The translations under genes and the position numbers were made by a program. Positions 18,195 to 29,900 of a stretch of DNA of 64,000 nt are shown here, piece by piece. The notes under the pieces were generated by a model. It did not search any database and was not told where the DNA came from. It saw only the letters and a list, made by a program, of their open reading frames with translations. Location: contig NZ_CP074435.1 in NCBI RefSeq assembly GCF_019923565.1, positions 281,089 to 345,088 on the forward strand. Direction: 5' to 3'. Position 1 is the first letter of the stretch. Every line of letters begins with the position of its first letter. The stretch is from Candidatus Schneideria nysicola (GTDB lineage Bacteria > Pseudomonadota > Gammaproteobacteria > Enterobacterales > Enterobacteriaceae).

Positions 18195-21059
18195 ATGGAT
18201 AAAATATATAATCCTCAAAAAATTGAGAAACCTTTATATGAACATTGGGAAAAAAAAGGTTATTTTAAGCCAAATAATAATCCTACAAAAGACAATTATT
18301 GTATCATGATACCTCCACCTAATATAACCGGTGGTCTACATATAGGTCATGCTTTTCAACAAACAATCATGGATATATTAGTCCGTTACCACCGTATGTA
18401 TGGAAAAAATACTTTATGGCAAGTAGGTACGGATCACGCAGGAATTGCTACTCAAAATATAGTCGAAAAGAAAGTGTTTGTGGAGGAAGGAAAAACACGT
18501 TTCGATTATGATCGCAACCATTTTATTGAAAAGATATGGAAATGGAAAAAAGAGATTAATCATATTATTAAGACACAAATACGGAGACTTGGCAATTCCG
18601 TTGATTGGAGTCGTGAACGTTTTACAATGGATGAAGGATTTGCTAATGCTGTAAAGGAAGTATTTGTTCGACTTTATCAAGATGGTTTCATTTATAGAGG
18701 AAAACGTTTAGTAAATTGGGATACAAAATTATGTACTGCTATATCTGATTTAGAAGTAGAAAATAAAGAAAAAATGGGCTCTATTTGGTATTTACGTTAT
18801 CCATTAGCAGATAATGTGAAGACAATGAGTGGTTTAAATTATATTACTGTTGCAACTACTCGTCCAGAAACCATGTTAGGAGATACGGGTATTATAGTTC
18901 ACCCTAAAGATAGTAGATATACTAATTTAATTGGTAAATTTGTTATACTTCCCTTTGTAAATCGCCGTATTCCGATTCTAAGCGATCAAGATGCAAAGAT
19001 AGAAAAAGGTACAGGTTGTGTTAAAATTACTCCCGCTCATGATTTTAATGATTATAAAATTGGTCAAAGACATCAATTAGCTCTCATTAATATTATGACA
19101 ATCGATGGAAAAATTAGGGAAAAAGCGATAATATTTGATTGTGATGGAAAAAAAAATCATACCCTCTCCAATGAGATTCCCTTAATATTTCAAGGTCTTG
19201 ATCGTTTTACTGCTAGAGAAAAGATAATCCAGCAATTAAGTCTTCTAGGTTTAGTACAGCAAGTTCAACCTCATGTGATAATGATTCCATATGGGGAAAA
19301 AAGTGGGGATATAATTGAACCTATGCTAACTGAGCAATGGTTTATGCGTATGCAACCACTGGCTAAAATTGCAATAGAAGCCGTATTACAAGAAAAAATT
19401 CAATTTATTCCGAAGCAATATGAAAATATGTTTTTTAATTGGATGGATAATATCCAAGATTGGTGTATTTCTAGACAACTTTGGTGGGGTCATCGTATTC
19501 CTGCTTGGTATGATAAGGATAAACGTTGTTATGTTGGACGGAATGAAAAGGAAATTCGTTATAGATATGGGTTAAAAGATACAACATTACTTTTTCAAGA
19601 TGAAGATGTATTGGATACATGGTTTTCTTCCAGTTTATGGACATTTGTTTCTCTTGGTTGGCCTAATCAAACCAATACCTTACGTAGGTTCCATCCAACT
19701 GATGTCATTATAAGCGGATTCGATATTATATTTTTCTGGATAGCTCGTATGATTATGATGACAATGTATTTTAATAAAGATACACATGGCAATCCTCAAG
19801 TTCCATTTAAATACGTATATATAACGGGTCTTCTTCGTGATGAAGAAGGAATAAAAATGTCTAAAACCAAAGGCAATACTATTGATCCTATAGATATCGT
19901 AGATGGTATTTCTTTAAAAGATTTAATAGCAAAAAGAATTAAGAATCTGCCCGATACAATAGCAGAAAAGATTAAAAAAAATACAAAAAAACAGTTTCCA
20001 AATGGAATCAAACCATATGGTGCTGATGCCGTAAGATTAACTTTATCAGCCATTGCCTCTACTAGTAGAAATATTAATTGGGATATGAATAGATTAGAGG
20101 GATATTATAATTTCTGTAATAAACTATGGCATGCTAGCCGATTTGTTATGATGAACACCCATAATATTGATAATGTTCTTGATGGAAAGCAACAATTTTC
20201 CTTAGCAGATAGGTGGATTATCGCAAAAATGAACCAAACAAAAAAAGTATTTCATGATTCTATAGCAAATTATCGCTTTGATTTAGCAGTAAATATATTA
20301 TATGAATTTACGTGGAATCACTTTTGTGACTGGTATTTGGAAATAGCAAAAATAATATTCAGAGAGGAGAAGCATCATCTTAATGCTGCAGAATTACGAG
20401 GGACTCGTTCTACTCTAATCGGTATATTGAGTGATATATTACACTTAGCTCATCCCATTATTCCTTTTATTACAGATACTATATGGAAACATCTAAAAAC
20501 TATTCTTTTACAAAATGAGGATAGTATTATGTTACGATCTTTTCCACCCCATTTTAAATTAGATGTAGATGAAGATAAAGTCATTATCGATTTTTCCTTG
20601 ATTATAGCCATAATTACTACAACACGTGCTGTCCGCACAGAAATGAAAATTCCTGCTAGTAAGCAATTAACTCTTTTTATACGTACAGATGATAAACAAT
20701 ATATCGATTTAGCATACGAGAATATAAATATTATTTGTAAATTATCCCATATAAATGAGATACGATTTCTTTCTTCGAAAGAAAAATATCCTATATCGGC
20801 TATTGCTAAGATTATAGGTTCTGCTGAGCTAATTTTTCCTATAAAAGAAATCTTTAATAAAGAAGAAGAACTTTCTCGATTAGAAAAAGAATTGATTTTT
20901 ATCTCTCATCAAATAGAGTATTCTTTAAATAAACTTAATAATAAGCAATTTATATGTTACGCACCAAAAGCAGTCATAGAAAAAGAAAAAAAGAAACTAG
21001 AAAATTATAAAAATATAAAAAATAGATTATGGAATAGGAAAAATATTATTACAAGTTAA
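18195..21059 (+). CDS. valS: Valyl-tRNA synthetase
   Basis: Class I aminoacyl-tRNA synthetase charging tRNA-Val. 954 residues (E. coli 951). PPPNITGGLHIGH (residues 40-52) contains the HIGH motif; the CP1 editing domain carries TTRPETMLGDT near 220-230; KMSKTKGN near 555 is the KMSKS loop; an anticodon-binding domain and a C-terminal Lys/Glu-rich coiled coil (last about 65 residues) complete it. All domains appear present and in frame. A single insertion-free alignment with E. coli is apparent by eye apart from weak conservation around residues 290-330. Confidence 0.97.
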   Translation: MDKIYNPQKIEKPLYEHWEKKGYFKPNNNPTKDNYCIMIPPPNITGGLHIGHAFQQTIMDILVRYHRMYGKNTLWQVGTDHAGIATQNIVEKKVFVEEGKTRFDYDRNHFIEKIWKWKKEINHIIKTQIRRLGNSVDWSRERFTMDEGFANAVKEVFVRLYQDGFIYRGKRLVNWDTKLCTAISDLEVENKEKMGSIWYLRYPLADNVKTMSGLNYITVATTRPETMLGDTGIIVHPKDSRYTNLIGKFVILPFVNRRIPILSDQDAKIEKGTGCVKITPAHDFNDYKIGQRHQLALINIMTIDGKIREKAIIFDCDGKKNHTLSNEIPLIFQGLDRFTAREKIIQQLSLLGLVQQVQPHVIMIPYGEKSGDIIEPMLTEQWFMRMQPLAKIAIEAVLQEKIQFIPKQYENMFFNWMDNIQDWCISRQLWWGHRIPAWYDKDKRCYVGRNEKEIRYRYGLKDTTLLFQDEDVLDTWFSSSLWTFVSLGWPNQTNTLRRFHPTDVIISGFDIIFFWIARMIMMTMYFNKDTHGNPQVPFKYVYITGLLRDEEGIKMSKTKGNTIDPIDIVDGISLKDLIAKRIKNLPDTIAEKIKKNTKKQFPNGIKPYGADAVRLTLSAIASTSRNINWDMNRLEGYYNFCNKLWHASRFVMMNTHNIDNVLDGKQQFSLADRWIIAKMNQTKKVFHDSIANYRFDLAVNILYEFTWNHFCDWYLEIAKIIFREEKHHLNAAELRGTRSTLIGILSDILHLAHPIIPFITDTIWKHLKTILLQNEDSIMLRSFPPHFKLDVDEDKVIIDFSLIIAIITTTRAVRTEMKIPASKQLTLFIRTDDKQYIDLAYENINIICKLSHINEIRFLSSKEKYPISAIAKIIGSAELIFPIKEIFNKEEELSRLEKELIFISHQIEYSLNKLNNKQFICYAPKAVIEKEKKKLENYKNIKNRLWNRKNIITS

Positions 21060-21109
21060 CAAAATGACTATGTAAATGTGAGAGTTGCTGATAAAAGGGA
21101 TATCTATTT

Positions 21110-22543
21110 ATGTCAAGAAGATTTAGAAGAACCAAAATTGTTGTTACTCTTGGACCTTCTACAGATAGAGGAAATATTCTTGAAAGAATATTAATAGCTG
21201 GAGCAAATGTAGTACGTCTAAATTTTTCTCATGGTACAATGGAAGAGCACTTATTTAGAGCAAATAAAGTACGGAATATTGCAGCACATCTTGGTAAACA
21301 TATTGCAATACTGGGAGATTTACAAGGACCTAAGATTCGTATTACTAGATTTCAGGAAGGTAAAATATTCCTGAAAAAAGGAGATACTTTCTCTCTTGAT
21401 GCTAGTTTAGCAAATGAGGCAGGCAACCAAAATGTTGTGGGTATTGATTATAAAGATCTGCCAAATAATGTTATGCCTGGAGATATTCTATTATTAGATG
21501 ATGGTCGCATACGTTTAAAAGTAATAAAAGTAACTGGAATGAAAATTTATAGTGAAGTTCTAATAGGGGGGGTATTATCCAATAATAAAGGTATTAATAA
21601 ATTAGGTGGAGGATTATCTATTACTACTTTAACTGATAAAGATAAGATGGATATACTTACTGCTACAAAAATTGGAGTAGATTATTTAGCTATTTCTTTT
21701 CCTCGTACTGGAGAAGATGTACATTATGCACGTCAAATAATTATTGATGCGGGTAGTTCTGCTAAAATAGTATCAAAATTTGAATGTGCTGAGGCTGTAT
21801 CTTCCGATGAAAGAATAGATGATATTATTCTAGCTTCAGATGTAGTAATGGTTGCGAGAGGAGATTTAGGAATTGAAATTAGCGATCCAGAACTGGTTGG
21901 AGTACAGAAAAAAATAATTCGTCGAGCTAGAACATTGAATCGCGCCGTTATTACGGCAACACAGATGATGGAATCTATGATTCTTAATCCAACTCCCACA
22001 CGTGCTGAAGTAATGGATGTAGCTAACGCGGTATTAGACGGAACCGATGCAGTTATGTTATCCGCAGAGACAGCTTCTGGAAATTATCCAGAGGAAACAG
22101 TATTAGCTATGTCAGATGTATGTTTAGGTGCTGAAAGAATTCCAAGTGTGAATATATCTAAACATCGATTGGATGTATTATTTAATAATATTGAAGAAGC
22201 AATAGCTCTATCCGCAATGTACATTGCTAATCATTTAAAAGGAATTACTGCCATTATTTCTATGACTAAAACAGGTCGTACCTCTCTAATTATGTCTAGA
22301 ATTAGTTCTGGTCTACCTATATTTGCTTTATCGCGTTATGAGAGTACACTGAATTTAACTTCTCTTTATCGTGGAGTCATTCCAATTTTGGCGTATTGTG
22401 ATGGAAAAGATATAAAATCGGCAAATCAAGCGGCTAATTTACTATGTTCTCAAGGTTTACTCTTTCCTGGTGATTTAATCGTTGTCACTCAAAGCGATGA
22501 AGATGAAAGGGATACAATTAATCGTATTTTAGTCGTAGAGTAA
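21110..22543 (+). CDS. pykA: Pyruvate kinase, PykA type
   Basis: Last step of glycolysis, phosphoenolpyruvate to pyruvate with ATP formation. The 477-residue product begins [20 protein letters not shown], the N-terminus of E. coli PykA (480) rather than PykF. The substrate-binding segment GDLQGPKIR, catalytic Lys and metal Glu in SKFECAEA, and ARGDLGIEI are intact; PykA has Arg where this protein has Cys after the Glu, a likely tolerated change. The C-terminal domain with [19 protein letters not shown] sequence is complete. ygfZ follows six bases downstream, suggesting a shared transcript. Confidence 0.96.
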   Translation: MSRRFRRTKIVVTLGPSTDRGNILERILIAGANVVRLNFSHGTMEEHLFRANKVRNIAAHLGKHIAILGDLQGPKIRITRFQEGKIFLKKGDTFSLDASLANEAGNQNVVGIDYKDLPNNVMPGDILLLDDGRIRLKVIKVTGMKIYSEVLIGGVLSNNKGINKLGGGLSITTLTDKDKMDILTATKIGVDYLAISFPRTGEDVHYARQIIIDAGSSAKIVSKFECAEAVSSDERIDDIILASDVVMVARGDLGIEISDPELVGVQKKIIRRARTLNRAVITATQMMESMILNPTPTRAEVMDVANAVLDGTDAVMLSAETASGNYPEETVLAMSDVCLGAERIPSVNISKHRLDVLFNNIEEAIALSAMYIANHLKGITAIISMTKTGRTSLIMSRISSGLPIFALSRYESTLNLTSLYRGVIPILAYCDGKDIKSANQAANLLCSQGLLFPGDLIVVTQSDEDERDTINRILVVE

Positions 22544-22548
22544 GTAAA

Positions 22549-23526
22549 ATGACTACCACAATATCTTCTCCCTCCATTACATTGATTTCTCTTGAAGAAT
22601 GGACTTTGACTAGAGTGAGTGGTAAAGATGCTGTAACATACTTACACGGACAATTTACTAGTGATGTCAAAAAATTAGAAAGGAACCGGTATCAATTTAC
22701 TGCCCATTGTAATGCAATGGGGAAAATGCATGCATGCATGTATCTTTTTTATCATCATAGTGGGGACTTAGCTTTTATTGAGAGAAGTAGTATTCAAGAC
22801 ATTCAGTTATCCGAATTAAGAAAATATGCCATTTTTTCTCAAGTTAGTATTAATTCTGATAATGACTCTCTTCTATTAGGAGTGACAGGTGAAGGGGCCA
22901 GAACAATTTTACTTAAATTTTTTCCATCTCTTCCAAATGCCACTTATAATGTTTTACATTATTATGCTACTGTAGGAGATAGTACTATTTTGTATTTTTA
23001 TTCTCCTATAGAGCGTTTTTTATTGATTATAGATCCTCCAATATTGGAGGAAATTATAAAATATTTTCCAGATCAGGTAGAATATCATACCAGTCAACAA
23101 TGGTTAGCACTAGATATTGAAGCCGGATATCCAATAATAGATAAGAAAACGAGTAACAGATTTCTACCCCAATCTGCTAATATGCAAGAACTTGGAGGTA
23201 TTAGCTTTAATAAGGGATGTTATTCTGGTCAAGAAATTATCGCTCGTAACAAGTATAGAGGTCGGAACAAGTTTGCTTTATATTCTCTTGAAGGAAGAAC
23301 CCATTTTCTTCCCTCTGCGGGAGATTCTCTAGAATCAGAAATTGATATGAATCAATGGTGCGATATAGGGACCGTTTTGGCTTCCTGTCACTTGAGGGAA
23401 GGAATAGTATTAATCCAGGCAATATTGAAAAGGGAACTAATTGTAAACAACTATTTAAGATTAAAAAATAAAAATATATTGTTTCATATACGACCTTTAC
23501 CTTATCCTTTATTAATTAGTAACTAA
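22549..23526 (+). CDS. ygfZ: YgfZ, folate-dependent iron-sulfur / tRNA modification factor
   Basis: Aminomethyltransferase-like protein that supports certain Fe-S enzymes, including MiaB in E. coli. 325 residues (E. coli 326). The signature KGCYSGQE lies near residues 223-230, with its essential Cys present, and the DLxxGYP-like [10 protein letters not shown] element precedes it. Starts with ATG just after pykA. Its 3' end overlaps the convergent ispF by 15 bases. Retention in a reduced genome fits a role in Fe-S protein maintenance. Confidence 0.93.
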   Translation: MTTTISSPSITLISLEEWTLTRVSGKDAVTYLHGQFTSDVKKLERNRYQFTAHCNAMGKMHACMYLFYHHSGDLAFIERSSIQDIQLSELRKYAIFSQVSINSDNDSLLLGVTGEGARTILLKFFPSLPNATYNVLHYYATVGDSTILYFYSPIERFLLIIDPPILEEIIKYFPDQVEYHTSQQWLALDIEAGYPIIDKKTSNRFLPQSANMQELGGISFNKGCYSGQEIIARNKYRGRNKFALYSLEGRTHFLPSAGDSLESEIDMNQWCDIGTVLASCHLREGIVLIQAILKRELIVNNYLRLKNKNILFHIRPLPYPLLISN

Positions 23527-23991
23527 AAATACTAATGCTTCGCAGGCAATTCCCTCCTCTCTACCTAAAAATCCTAGTTTTTCTGTTGTACAGGCTTTAA
23601 TACTAATTTTATCTATATGAGTAGAAAGATCTCTCGAAATATTTAAACGCATCTCCTGAATATAGTGGGAGAGTTGGGGTTTTTGTGCAATGACTGTCAT
23701 ATCGATATTACCAATTTTATATCCTTTTTCTTGAATTTTCTTCCATGTATTATATAGTAATATACGACTGTTTATTTTTTTTAAACTTGGATTAGTATCT
23801 GGGAAAAATTTTCCTATATCGCCAAGTGCTATTGCACCCAATAACGCATCTATCAAAGCATGTATAACAACATCTCCATCGGAATGAGCAATAATCCCTC
23901 TTGTAAATGGAATGACAACACCTCCTATTACTAGGACATCCTTATTACTATTACTAAATTTATGTACATCGAATCCATGTCCTATACGCAT
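23512..23991 (-). CDS. ispF: IspF, 2-C-methyl-D-erythritol 2,4-cyclodiphosphate synthase
   Basis: MEP pathway enzyme for isoprenoid precursors. 159 residues (E. coli 159). The N-terminal zinc site GHGFDVHKF (Asp8, His10) and the signature [17 protein letters not shown] near residues 35-51 are intact, as is [14 protein letters not shown] [13 protein letters not shown]. It lies 15 bases behind ispD and overlaps the end of ygfZ on the other strand. The ftsB-ispD-ispF order is ancestral; truD does not follow. Confidence 0.96.
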   Translation of the reverse strand: MRIGHGFDVHKFSNSNKDVLVIGGVVIPFTRGIIAHSDGDVVIHALIDALLGAIALGDIGKFFPDTNPSLKKINSRILLYNTWKKIQEKGYKIGNIDMTVIAQKPQLSHYIQEMRLNISRDLSTHIDKISIKACTTEKLGFLGREEGIACEALVFLVTN

Positions 23992-24006
23992 AATATTACT
24001 CTCTCT

Positions 24007-24723
24007 CTATCTTTTTTCATTGTAAATTTTAGAAAGATAAAAAGTAGCTAATTCAAGATCTTCTTTATAAGTTACTTTAATGTTACTGTTACTACAAGGA
24101 ATTAAGAGTGGTTGATATCCACAATACTCCATGGCTGAAGCTTCATCCGTAATTGTTGCTCCTTCTCGTAAAGCTTTTCCTAGACAGTATTTTAGTAAAT
24201 CAAAATTAAATAATTGAGGTGTTAATGCACGCCATAATCTATCACGTTTAATAGTATAACTAATATTTTTTTCTCTCAAAGAAGCACGCTTAACTGTATC
24301 GTTAATTCGCGTGGCTAAAATACCTCCTACTTTAGAATATTTAGTAATTTTCATAAGACGGCATAGATCATAGTATTTTAAACAAGGTCTAACAGCATCG
24401 TGTGTTAAGATCCAATTCGTTGTTTTATTCTTTATATTAGATAGAGCTGCCATAACCGAAATAGATCGAGAATATCCACCAATTACTACTGTACTAACTT
24501 TTGAATGCATAGCTATTGGTAGTTTATAAAACCATTTATCTGTAATATTGAGTACTACTACTATTTGACAAAATAATTTATGAGATAGTAAAGGGAAGAT
24601 AGCATGTTCTAATATTGTTTTGTTCCCAATAGTTAAATATTGTTTAGGAATAGAACTTTGCATACGATGTCCTCTTCCTGCCGCAGGTAGAATTGCAATG
24701 ATTTTGGGATATGATTGATACAT
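24007..24723 (-). CDS. ispD: IspD, 2-C-methyl-D-erythritol 4-phosphate cytidylyltransferase
   Basis: Transfers CMP to MEP in isoprenoid synthesis. 238 residues (E. coli 236). Contains PAAGRGHRM (13-21) with the following PKQYL, LTHDAVRPC near residue 105, and TDEASAMEY near 190. All canonical IspD blocks are in order. Twelve bases downstream of ftsB, so the three genes form one minus-strand unit. Confidence 0.95.
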   Translation of the reverse strand: MYQSYPKIIAILPAAGRGHRMQSSIPKQYLTIGNKTILEHAIFPLLSHKLFCQIVVVLNITDKWFYKLPIAMHSKVSTVVIGGYSRSISVMAALSNIKNKTTNWILTHDAVRPCLKYYDLCRLMKITKYSKVGGILATRINDTVKRASLREKNISYTIKRDRLWRALTPQLFNFDLLKYCLGKALREGATITDEASAMEYCGYQPLLIPCSNSNIKVTYKEDLELATFYLSKIYNEKR

Positions 24724-24735
24724 ATAGATATTTTC

Positions 24736-25020
24736 TTATTCTCTAGATTTTTCTAGAACTAAACGATAAAATATTTCATTAGATTTAATCATACCAAGAT
24801 CATAACGTGCACGTTCTTCAATAGCTTCCTCTCCTTTTTTTAAGATATTAATTTCTCTATATAGATTATTATTTCTTATTTTAATTTTTTTATTATTGTT
24901 TTTTCTCTCTAGAATACTATTCTTGATAGAATAGTAATCATAAATACCATTTTTATTCAACCAAAGTGAATATTGTAAGAAAATTAAAATTATTAGTAAT
25001 AATAATGAAGTTATATTCAT
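24736..25020 (-). CDS. ftsB: FtsB, cell division protein
   Basis: Small bitopic divisome protein that links FtsQ and FtsL. 94 residues (E. coli 103). One N-terminal membrane helix is followed by SLWLNKNGIYDYY and a coiled coil, with the conserved EEAIEERAR-like GEEAIEERARYDLGM and FYRLV at the C-terminus. The poorly conserved tail of the E. coli protein is missing. Divergent from tamA with about 139 bases between. Presence indicates retained septal division machinery. Confidence 0.93.
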   Translation of the reverse strand: MNITSLLLLIILIFLQYSLWLNKNGIYDYYSIKNSILERKNNNKKIKIRNNNLYREINILKKGEEAIEERARYDLGMIKSNEIFYRLVLEKSRE

Positions 25021-25159
25021 ATTCTAAATATAAGTTTTATAAATATCATTCTACAATTTAAAAAAAAATAGTAAAGTTTTCTTTATTTTTATTGATAGAA
25101 CTCCTCATATTACTTTCTAAAAAAAAGTAACTAAGTAAAATAATACTAGGATTATTAAA

Positions 25160-26905
25160 GTGAAAACACGATTGAATTATAGCTCAAAGCTATACTTTAT
25201 TTTTTTAATGTGTATTGCTTTAATTTGTAAAGCAGAAATTCAAATAAAGATAACAGGAATAGATAATAAAGAACTGAAAAACAGTATTTTTTTTCAATTA
25301 TCTAATAATCTTAACTTAACTAATATAACTATAAATAATTTTTATAAAAAGAGAATAGAGAATCTAGTAAAAGAATGTTTGCATTTTTTTGGATATTATA
25401 CTCCAACTATTTTTACATTCTTTAATAAAGAAGAAAATATCATAACATTACATATTACAATAGGAAAACCGACAATTATAGTAGGAATTCAAGTGGTTAT
25501 CTATGGTGAAGCTAAAAATGATATTGATTTCCAAAATATAATAAAAAAAACTCAATCCAATCATTTAGGAAAAAAAATTAATCATAGAGAATACGAAAAT
25601 TTTAAAAATGATTTATTAAATTTAGCAATACAAAAAGGTTACCTTGATTCTGTATTTAAAAAACATCAGCTTAGTGTTTTTCCAAATTATTCTCAAGCAT
25701 ATTGGGATATTATATTTGATAGTGGTAAACGTTATTGTTTTAACAAACTGAATTTTTCAGGATCACAAATACGAGAAGACTATTTAAAAAATATTTATAA
25801 AATACAAGAAGGTGATCCTTATAATGTTAAAATATTAGCAGATTTGAATCATCGTTTAATAAGTACTGATTGGTTTAGTTCAGTTAGAATTGAACCTAAT
25901 ATGACTAAAGATAAAGAAGAAAAAATACTTACATTAAATACTATTTTAATACCTAATACTACTAATAATATTGAAACAGGTGTTGGATATACTACTGGGA
26001 CTGGACCAGAGATAAAACTTATTTGGAATAAACCGTGGATTAACTCAAGAGGATATAGATTTGATAGTGATTTTAGTATAGCAGAAGATAATCAAAAAGC
26101 TAATTTAGCATTGAAAATACCATTATTTGAATCTCCACTTGAAAAATTTTACTTAATCAAATCAAGATTTAATCGTCAAAATATAAATAATGTTCCGTCT
26201 TATTTGATTAATTTAGATATTTCACGATATTGGAATATCGTAGATAGAGATAGTTGGAAAAAAGCAATAAATTTACGCTGTAGTTTTCATTATCAACCTA
26301 ATATAAAAAAAACTACTATATTAATTTATCCTGGAATTTATATTAGTCGTATTAGACAAAAAGGAGATATTATCCCTATTTGGGGCGATAGTCAACGTTA
26401 TTTAGTTGATGTATCCTATAGTATTTGGAGTTCAGATGTAAACTTTTTCGTTTTTCAAGCTCAAAATACATGGATACGTACGATAGCTAAAAAAAATCGT
26501 TTCATAATACGTACTAATTTTGGTTGGATTGGCAGTGATAATTTTAAATATGTTCCATTTTCTTTACGTTTTTTTGCTGGAGGAGAATATAGTATACGAG
26601 GTTATAAATATAATGTTATCTATCCAAAAGATAGCGAAGGAAAATGTACTGGAGCATCTAGATTAGCTATTGGTTCAATAGAATATCAATATAATTTTTT
26701 TGATAAATGTTGGTTTACAATATTTATAGATGGAGGAGAAGCAACAAATAAATTTCGTAATATTAATTATAAAATAGGTATAGGTAGTGGCCTAAGATGG
26801 ATCACTCCAATCGGTCCGATTAAATTGGATTGTGCCAATAAATTTACAAAATTAAGAATAAAAAAAGGATTACAATTTCACTTTGGATTAGGATCGGAAT
26901 TATGA
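25160..26905 (+). CDS. tamA: TamA, Omp85-family outer-membrane protein of the TAM complex
   Basis: Partner of TamB in envelope assembly and lipid transport. The 581-residue product (E. coli 577) starts with GTG and a signal peptide of about 23 residues ending near CKAE. Three POTRA-like domains occupy roughly residues 25-265, then a 16-strand barrel with the family motifs GVGYTTGTGPEIKLIW and, later, RFFAGGEYSIRGY, the conserved L6-loop RGY segment. The extreme C-terminus ends FHFGLGSEL; E. coli ends in Phe-type signals, so the terminal residue is less typical. The tamB start overlaps its stop by four bases. Confidence 0.93.
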   Translation: MKTRLNYSSKLYFIFLMCIALICKAEIQIKITGIDNKELKNSIFFQLSNNLNLTNITINNFYKKRIENLVKECLHFFGYYTPTIFTFFNKEENIITLHITIGKPTIIVGIQVVIYGEAKNDIDFQNIIKKTQSNHLGKKINHREYENFKNDLLNLAIQKGYLDSVFKKHQLSVFPNYSQAYWDIIFDSGKRYCFNKLNFSGSQIREDYLKNIYKIQEGDPYNVKILADLNHRLISTDWFSSVRIEPNMTKDKEEKILTLNTILIPNTTNNIETGVGYTTGTGPEIKLIWNKPWINSRGYRFDSDFSIAEDNQKANLALKIPLFESPLEKFYLIKSRFNRQNINNVPSYLINLDISRYWNIVDRDSWKKAINLRCSFHYQPNIKKTTILIYPGIYISRIRQKGDIIPIWGDSQRYLVDVSYSIWSSDVNFFVFQAQNTWIRTIAKKNRFIIRTNFGWIGSDNFKYVPFSLRFFAGGEYSIRGYKYNVIYPKDSEGKCTGASRLAIGSIEYQYNFFDKCWFTIFIDGGEATNKFRNINYKIGIGSGLRWITPIGPIKLDCANKFTKLRIKKGLQFHFGLGSEL

Positions 26906-29900
26906 TTCCATTAAAAAAAACCCATTTTATTCTAATAATAAGTCTTTTATTAGTAGGAACGGCAATATTTTTATTCCATACAAAAATTGGATTAAATTTT
27001 TTAATAAATGGTGTCATTCAATTTATTCCTGGTTTAAAAATAAATTCATTTGATGGAAATTGGAAAAAATTAGAATTATTTCAAATAAGCTATCAAATAC
27101 CAGGAATTAATATATATGTAAATCAAGCGCATATTTCATTAAAATTCAGATATTTATTTATAGGTCGTATTTATATAAATCAATTATCTTTAAATGATAC
27201 CTTAATTAATATTAAGAGAGATAATGCAATAAGATTATTCTATAATTTGAATAAAAAAAATACTATTTTTAGTTCTTTATTATTTAATAAATTATTAGTA
27301 AAAAATTTAAAAATTCAAAAGGATAATATTTTAATCTCGGTGAATAGAGGTAATACTTCCTTAATGAAGAAGGCTAATAATCAGATCGTTATCGGTCCTA
27401 CATATATTACGGATTTATTTATTAAAATAGAAAAAGAAATATTTTATAGAAAAATAGATATAGTAGAAAATACTATAAATAAAAATATAATGAAATTTTC
27501 TTTAAATTGTATAAATCAATATAATATTAGTAAGATTTTATCTTTTAAACCATTAGTCACACAATCTATTTTACCTACTATTATATCTTTTATAAATTCA
27601 ATAAGCTTAATATTAGAAGATTTTCAAGTAAAAAATTTACATATTTATAATATTAAGAATAATAATATAATCTTTACTAAGATGAATACAAGATTCTTCA
27701 TTAAGAATCAGTGTATAAATTTAGTCTCATTCAATCTGGTTTCTTCTCATTCTCTATTCCGAGCTTCAGGAAAAATCTTATTTAATTTAAATAAGAATTG
27801 TCATATTGATTTACATACTCATGTAAATTTTTTTTCTTTAAAAAAAGAAGAATTTGATATCGATATTACAGGAGATTTATATAAAGAAATATGTAGTGTT
27901 TTTAGATTTTACTCTCCAATATGTGCTAAATTGATATTTAGAATAAATTTTATAGATTCAGTTTATCCCATAACAGTACATTTTTTTAGTGATCAATTAA
28001 AAAATTTCAATAATAATGTTTCCTCATTTTTATTAAAAAATATAACGTTCAAATTAAGTAAAAGAAAATCTAATTATTTTTTGATATTAAACACATTATT
28101 AGTTTTTCATACAGATTCTCATTCTCAGACTCCACCCATTAGAATTTCTATTTGTGGAAATGGAAATAAAAATTTTTTTACTTTCACAAAAGTGAAAATT
28201 ACTTCGGCTTCTAATTACCAAACTCAACTAAAATTTCTTCTTAATTTTAATAAAAAATATATTATTTGGGATGGTAAATTTATTTTAAATCACTTTATTT
28301 ATCATAATAAATGGAGATTACCTTTTCAATTACAAGAAAAATATAATTTAAAATATAATGATAGTTCTTATACTTTAGAGAATATCGTTTTTGATATTAA
28401 AGGAAATATTAAATTTTTTCCTAAATATTATAGGTGGGAATGCTTATTCTTGAAGGAATCTCATCTTCTAAGATTTACAGGTAAAATTAATCATCTTTGG
28501 GAATTTAATGCTCATTTTTATAGATACAATCATAACAAACTGAAATTTACTGGATATATTAAAGGAAAAATAACAATTTATAAAGAGAAAAATAAATATA
28601 AAAAATTATTTATTGATATAGATATGAAAAATTTAAAATTTTCTAATTACTATTTAAAAAGCATATTTATTGAATGGATAATTTATTATAAAAAAAATCA
28701 TTCTACCAATATTTTTCATATTGTTATTAGTCAATTACAAATTAAAAAATTTATGTTTAATAATATTGTATTGAAAATAATAAGCAATATAAATCAAAAA
28801 AGTATACAATTAGCTATGGATAGAAATATAAGAATTAAAATTGAGGGTAATTTTAATAATATTAATTACTGGTTTGGGGTAGTTAATCAACAGTTGACAT
28901 ATATAAATGGTTGGATACTAAATAAAAATAGTTATTTCTATTATAGAAATAATCAATTCATTATGAGTTCTCATTCTTGGAAAAAATTGAATGCCTATAT
29001 TTTTATACCTAATAATATTGAAATTACACCTTTATCATCGATAGGTACAATATTTATTAAAGATATTGATTTATCTACATATAATAAATTTCTATCAAAA
29101 AATGTAAAAATAATTGGTAAATTTTCCGGAAAAATTGAATTATTTGTAGATAAAGGATTATTATCTCTATATTTATCTATATTGGGTAATACTATAGAAA
29201 TTCATCAATTAACTCAAAATAATATAATTAGCTTAATTAAAATAGATTATTTTAATCTTAATGGTTCTATAAATCTAGATTCTTTTTACTTTAACTACTT
29301 TAGTAAAATAGCAGAAGGTTATTTAACTGGAGTAATGAATCTCAATATCAAAAATAAAAATATTTTAGGATCAATTAAAATTAAGCACATTGCTTTTTCT
29401 AATTTTGATATTTTTCAATTTGGAAAAAGAGTGAATGGTTTTATTGATGCTAATTTAAATTTTAATGGAGTAATCCCTCTACTAAAAATTTATGGATCAT
29501 TGAAATTCCATAATTTATATTTGGATGAAGATGAAGAAAATTCATTCATTTTAATAAATGGAAGTGAAATTATTTTTAATTTTAATGGAAACACCGCTAA
29601 AATACATGGTACAGCATATATAAATCAAAACAAAATTTCTTTACATGGAAATCTTGATTGGAGATATAAAGTTAACTCCAATATACGATTAATATTAAAA
29701 AGTGAACATATTCAATTAGAAAATTCAATATTAAAATTAGATTTTTTACCATCTTTTACATGCAATATCAATCCTATATTATTATCTATAAATGGGGAAA
29801 TACATATTCCATATGCACGTATTGAATTAAAAAATTTTTCTCCAAATACTATAAAATTATCTTATGATGAAGTTCTTTTCTTCCAGGAAGAAAAGAAAGA

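Noticed and set aside
21770-21800. PykA inactivation through the Arg to Cys change after the catalytic Glu
   Set aside because: Catalytic Lys and metal-binding Glu are both present and neighbouring motifs are intact; the changed residue is not part of the core chemistry.
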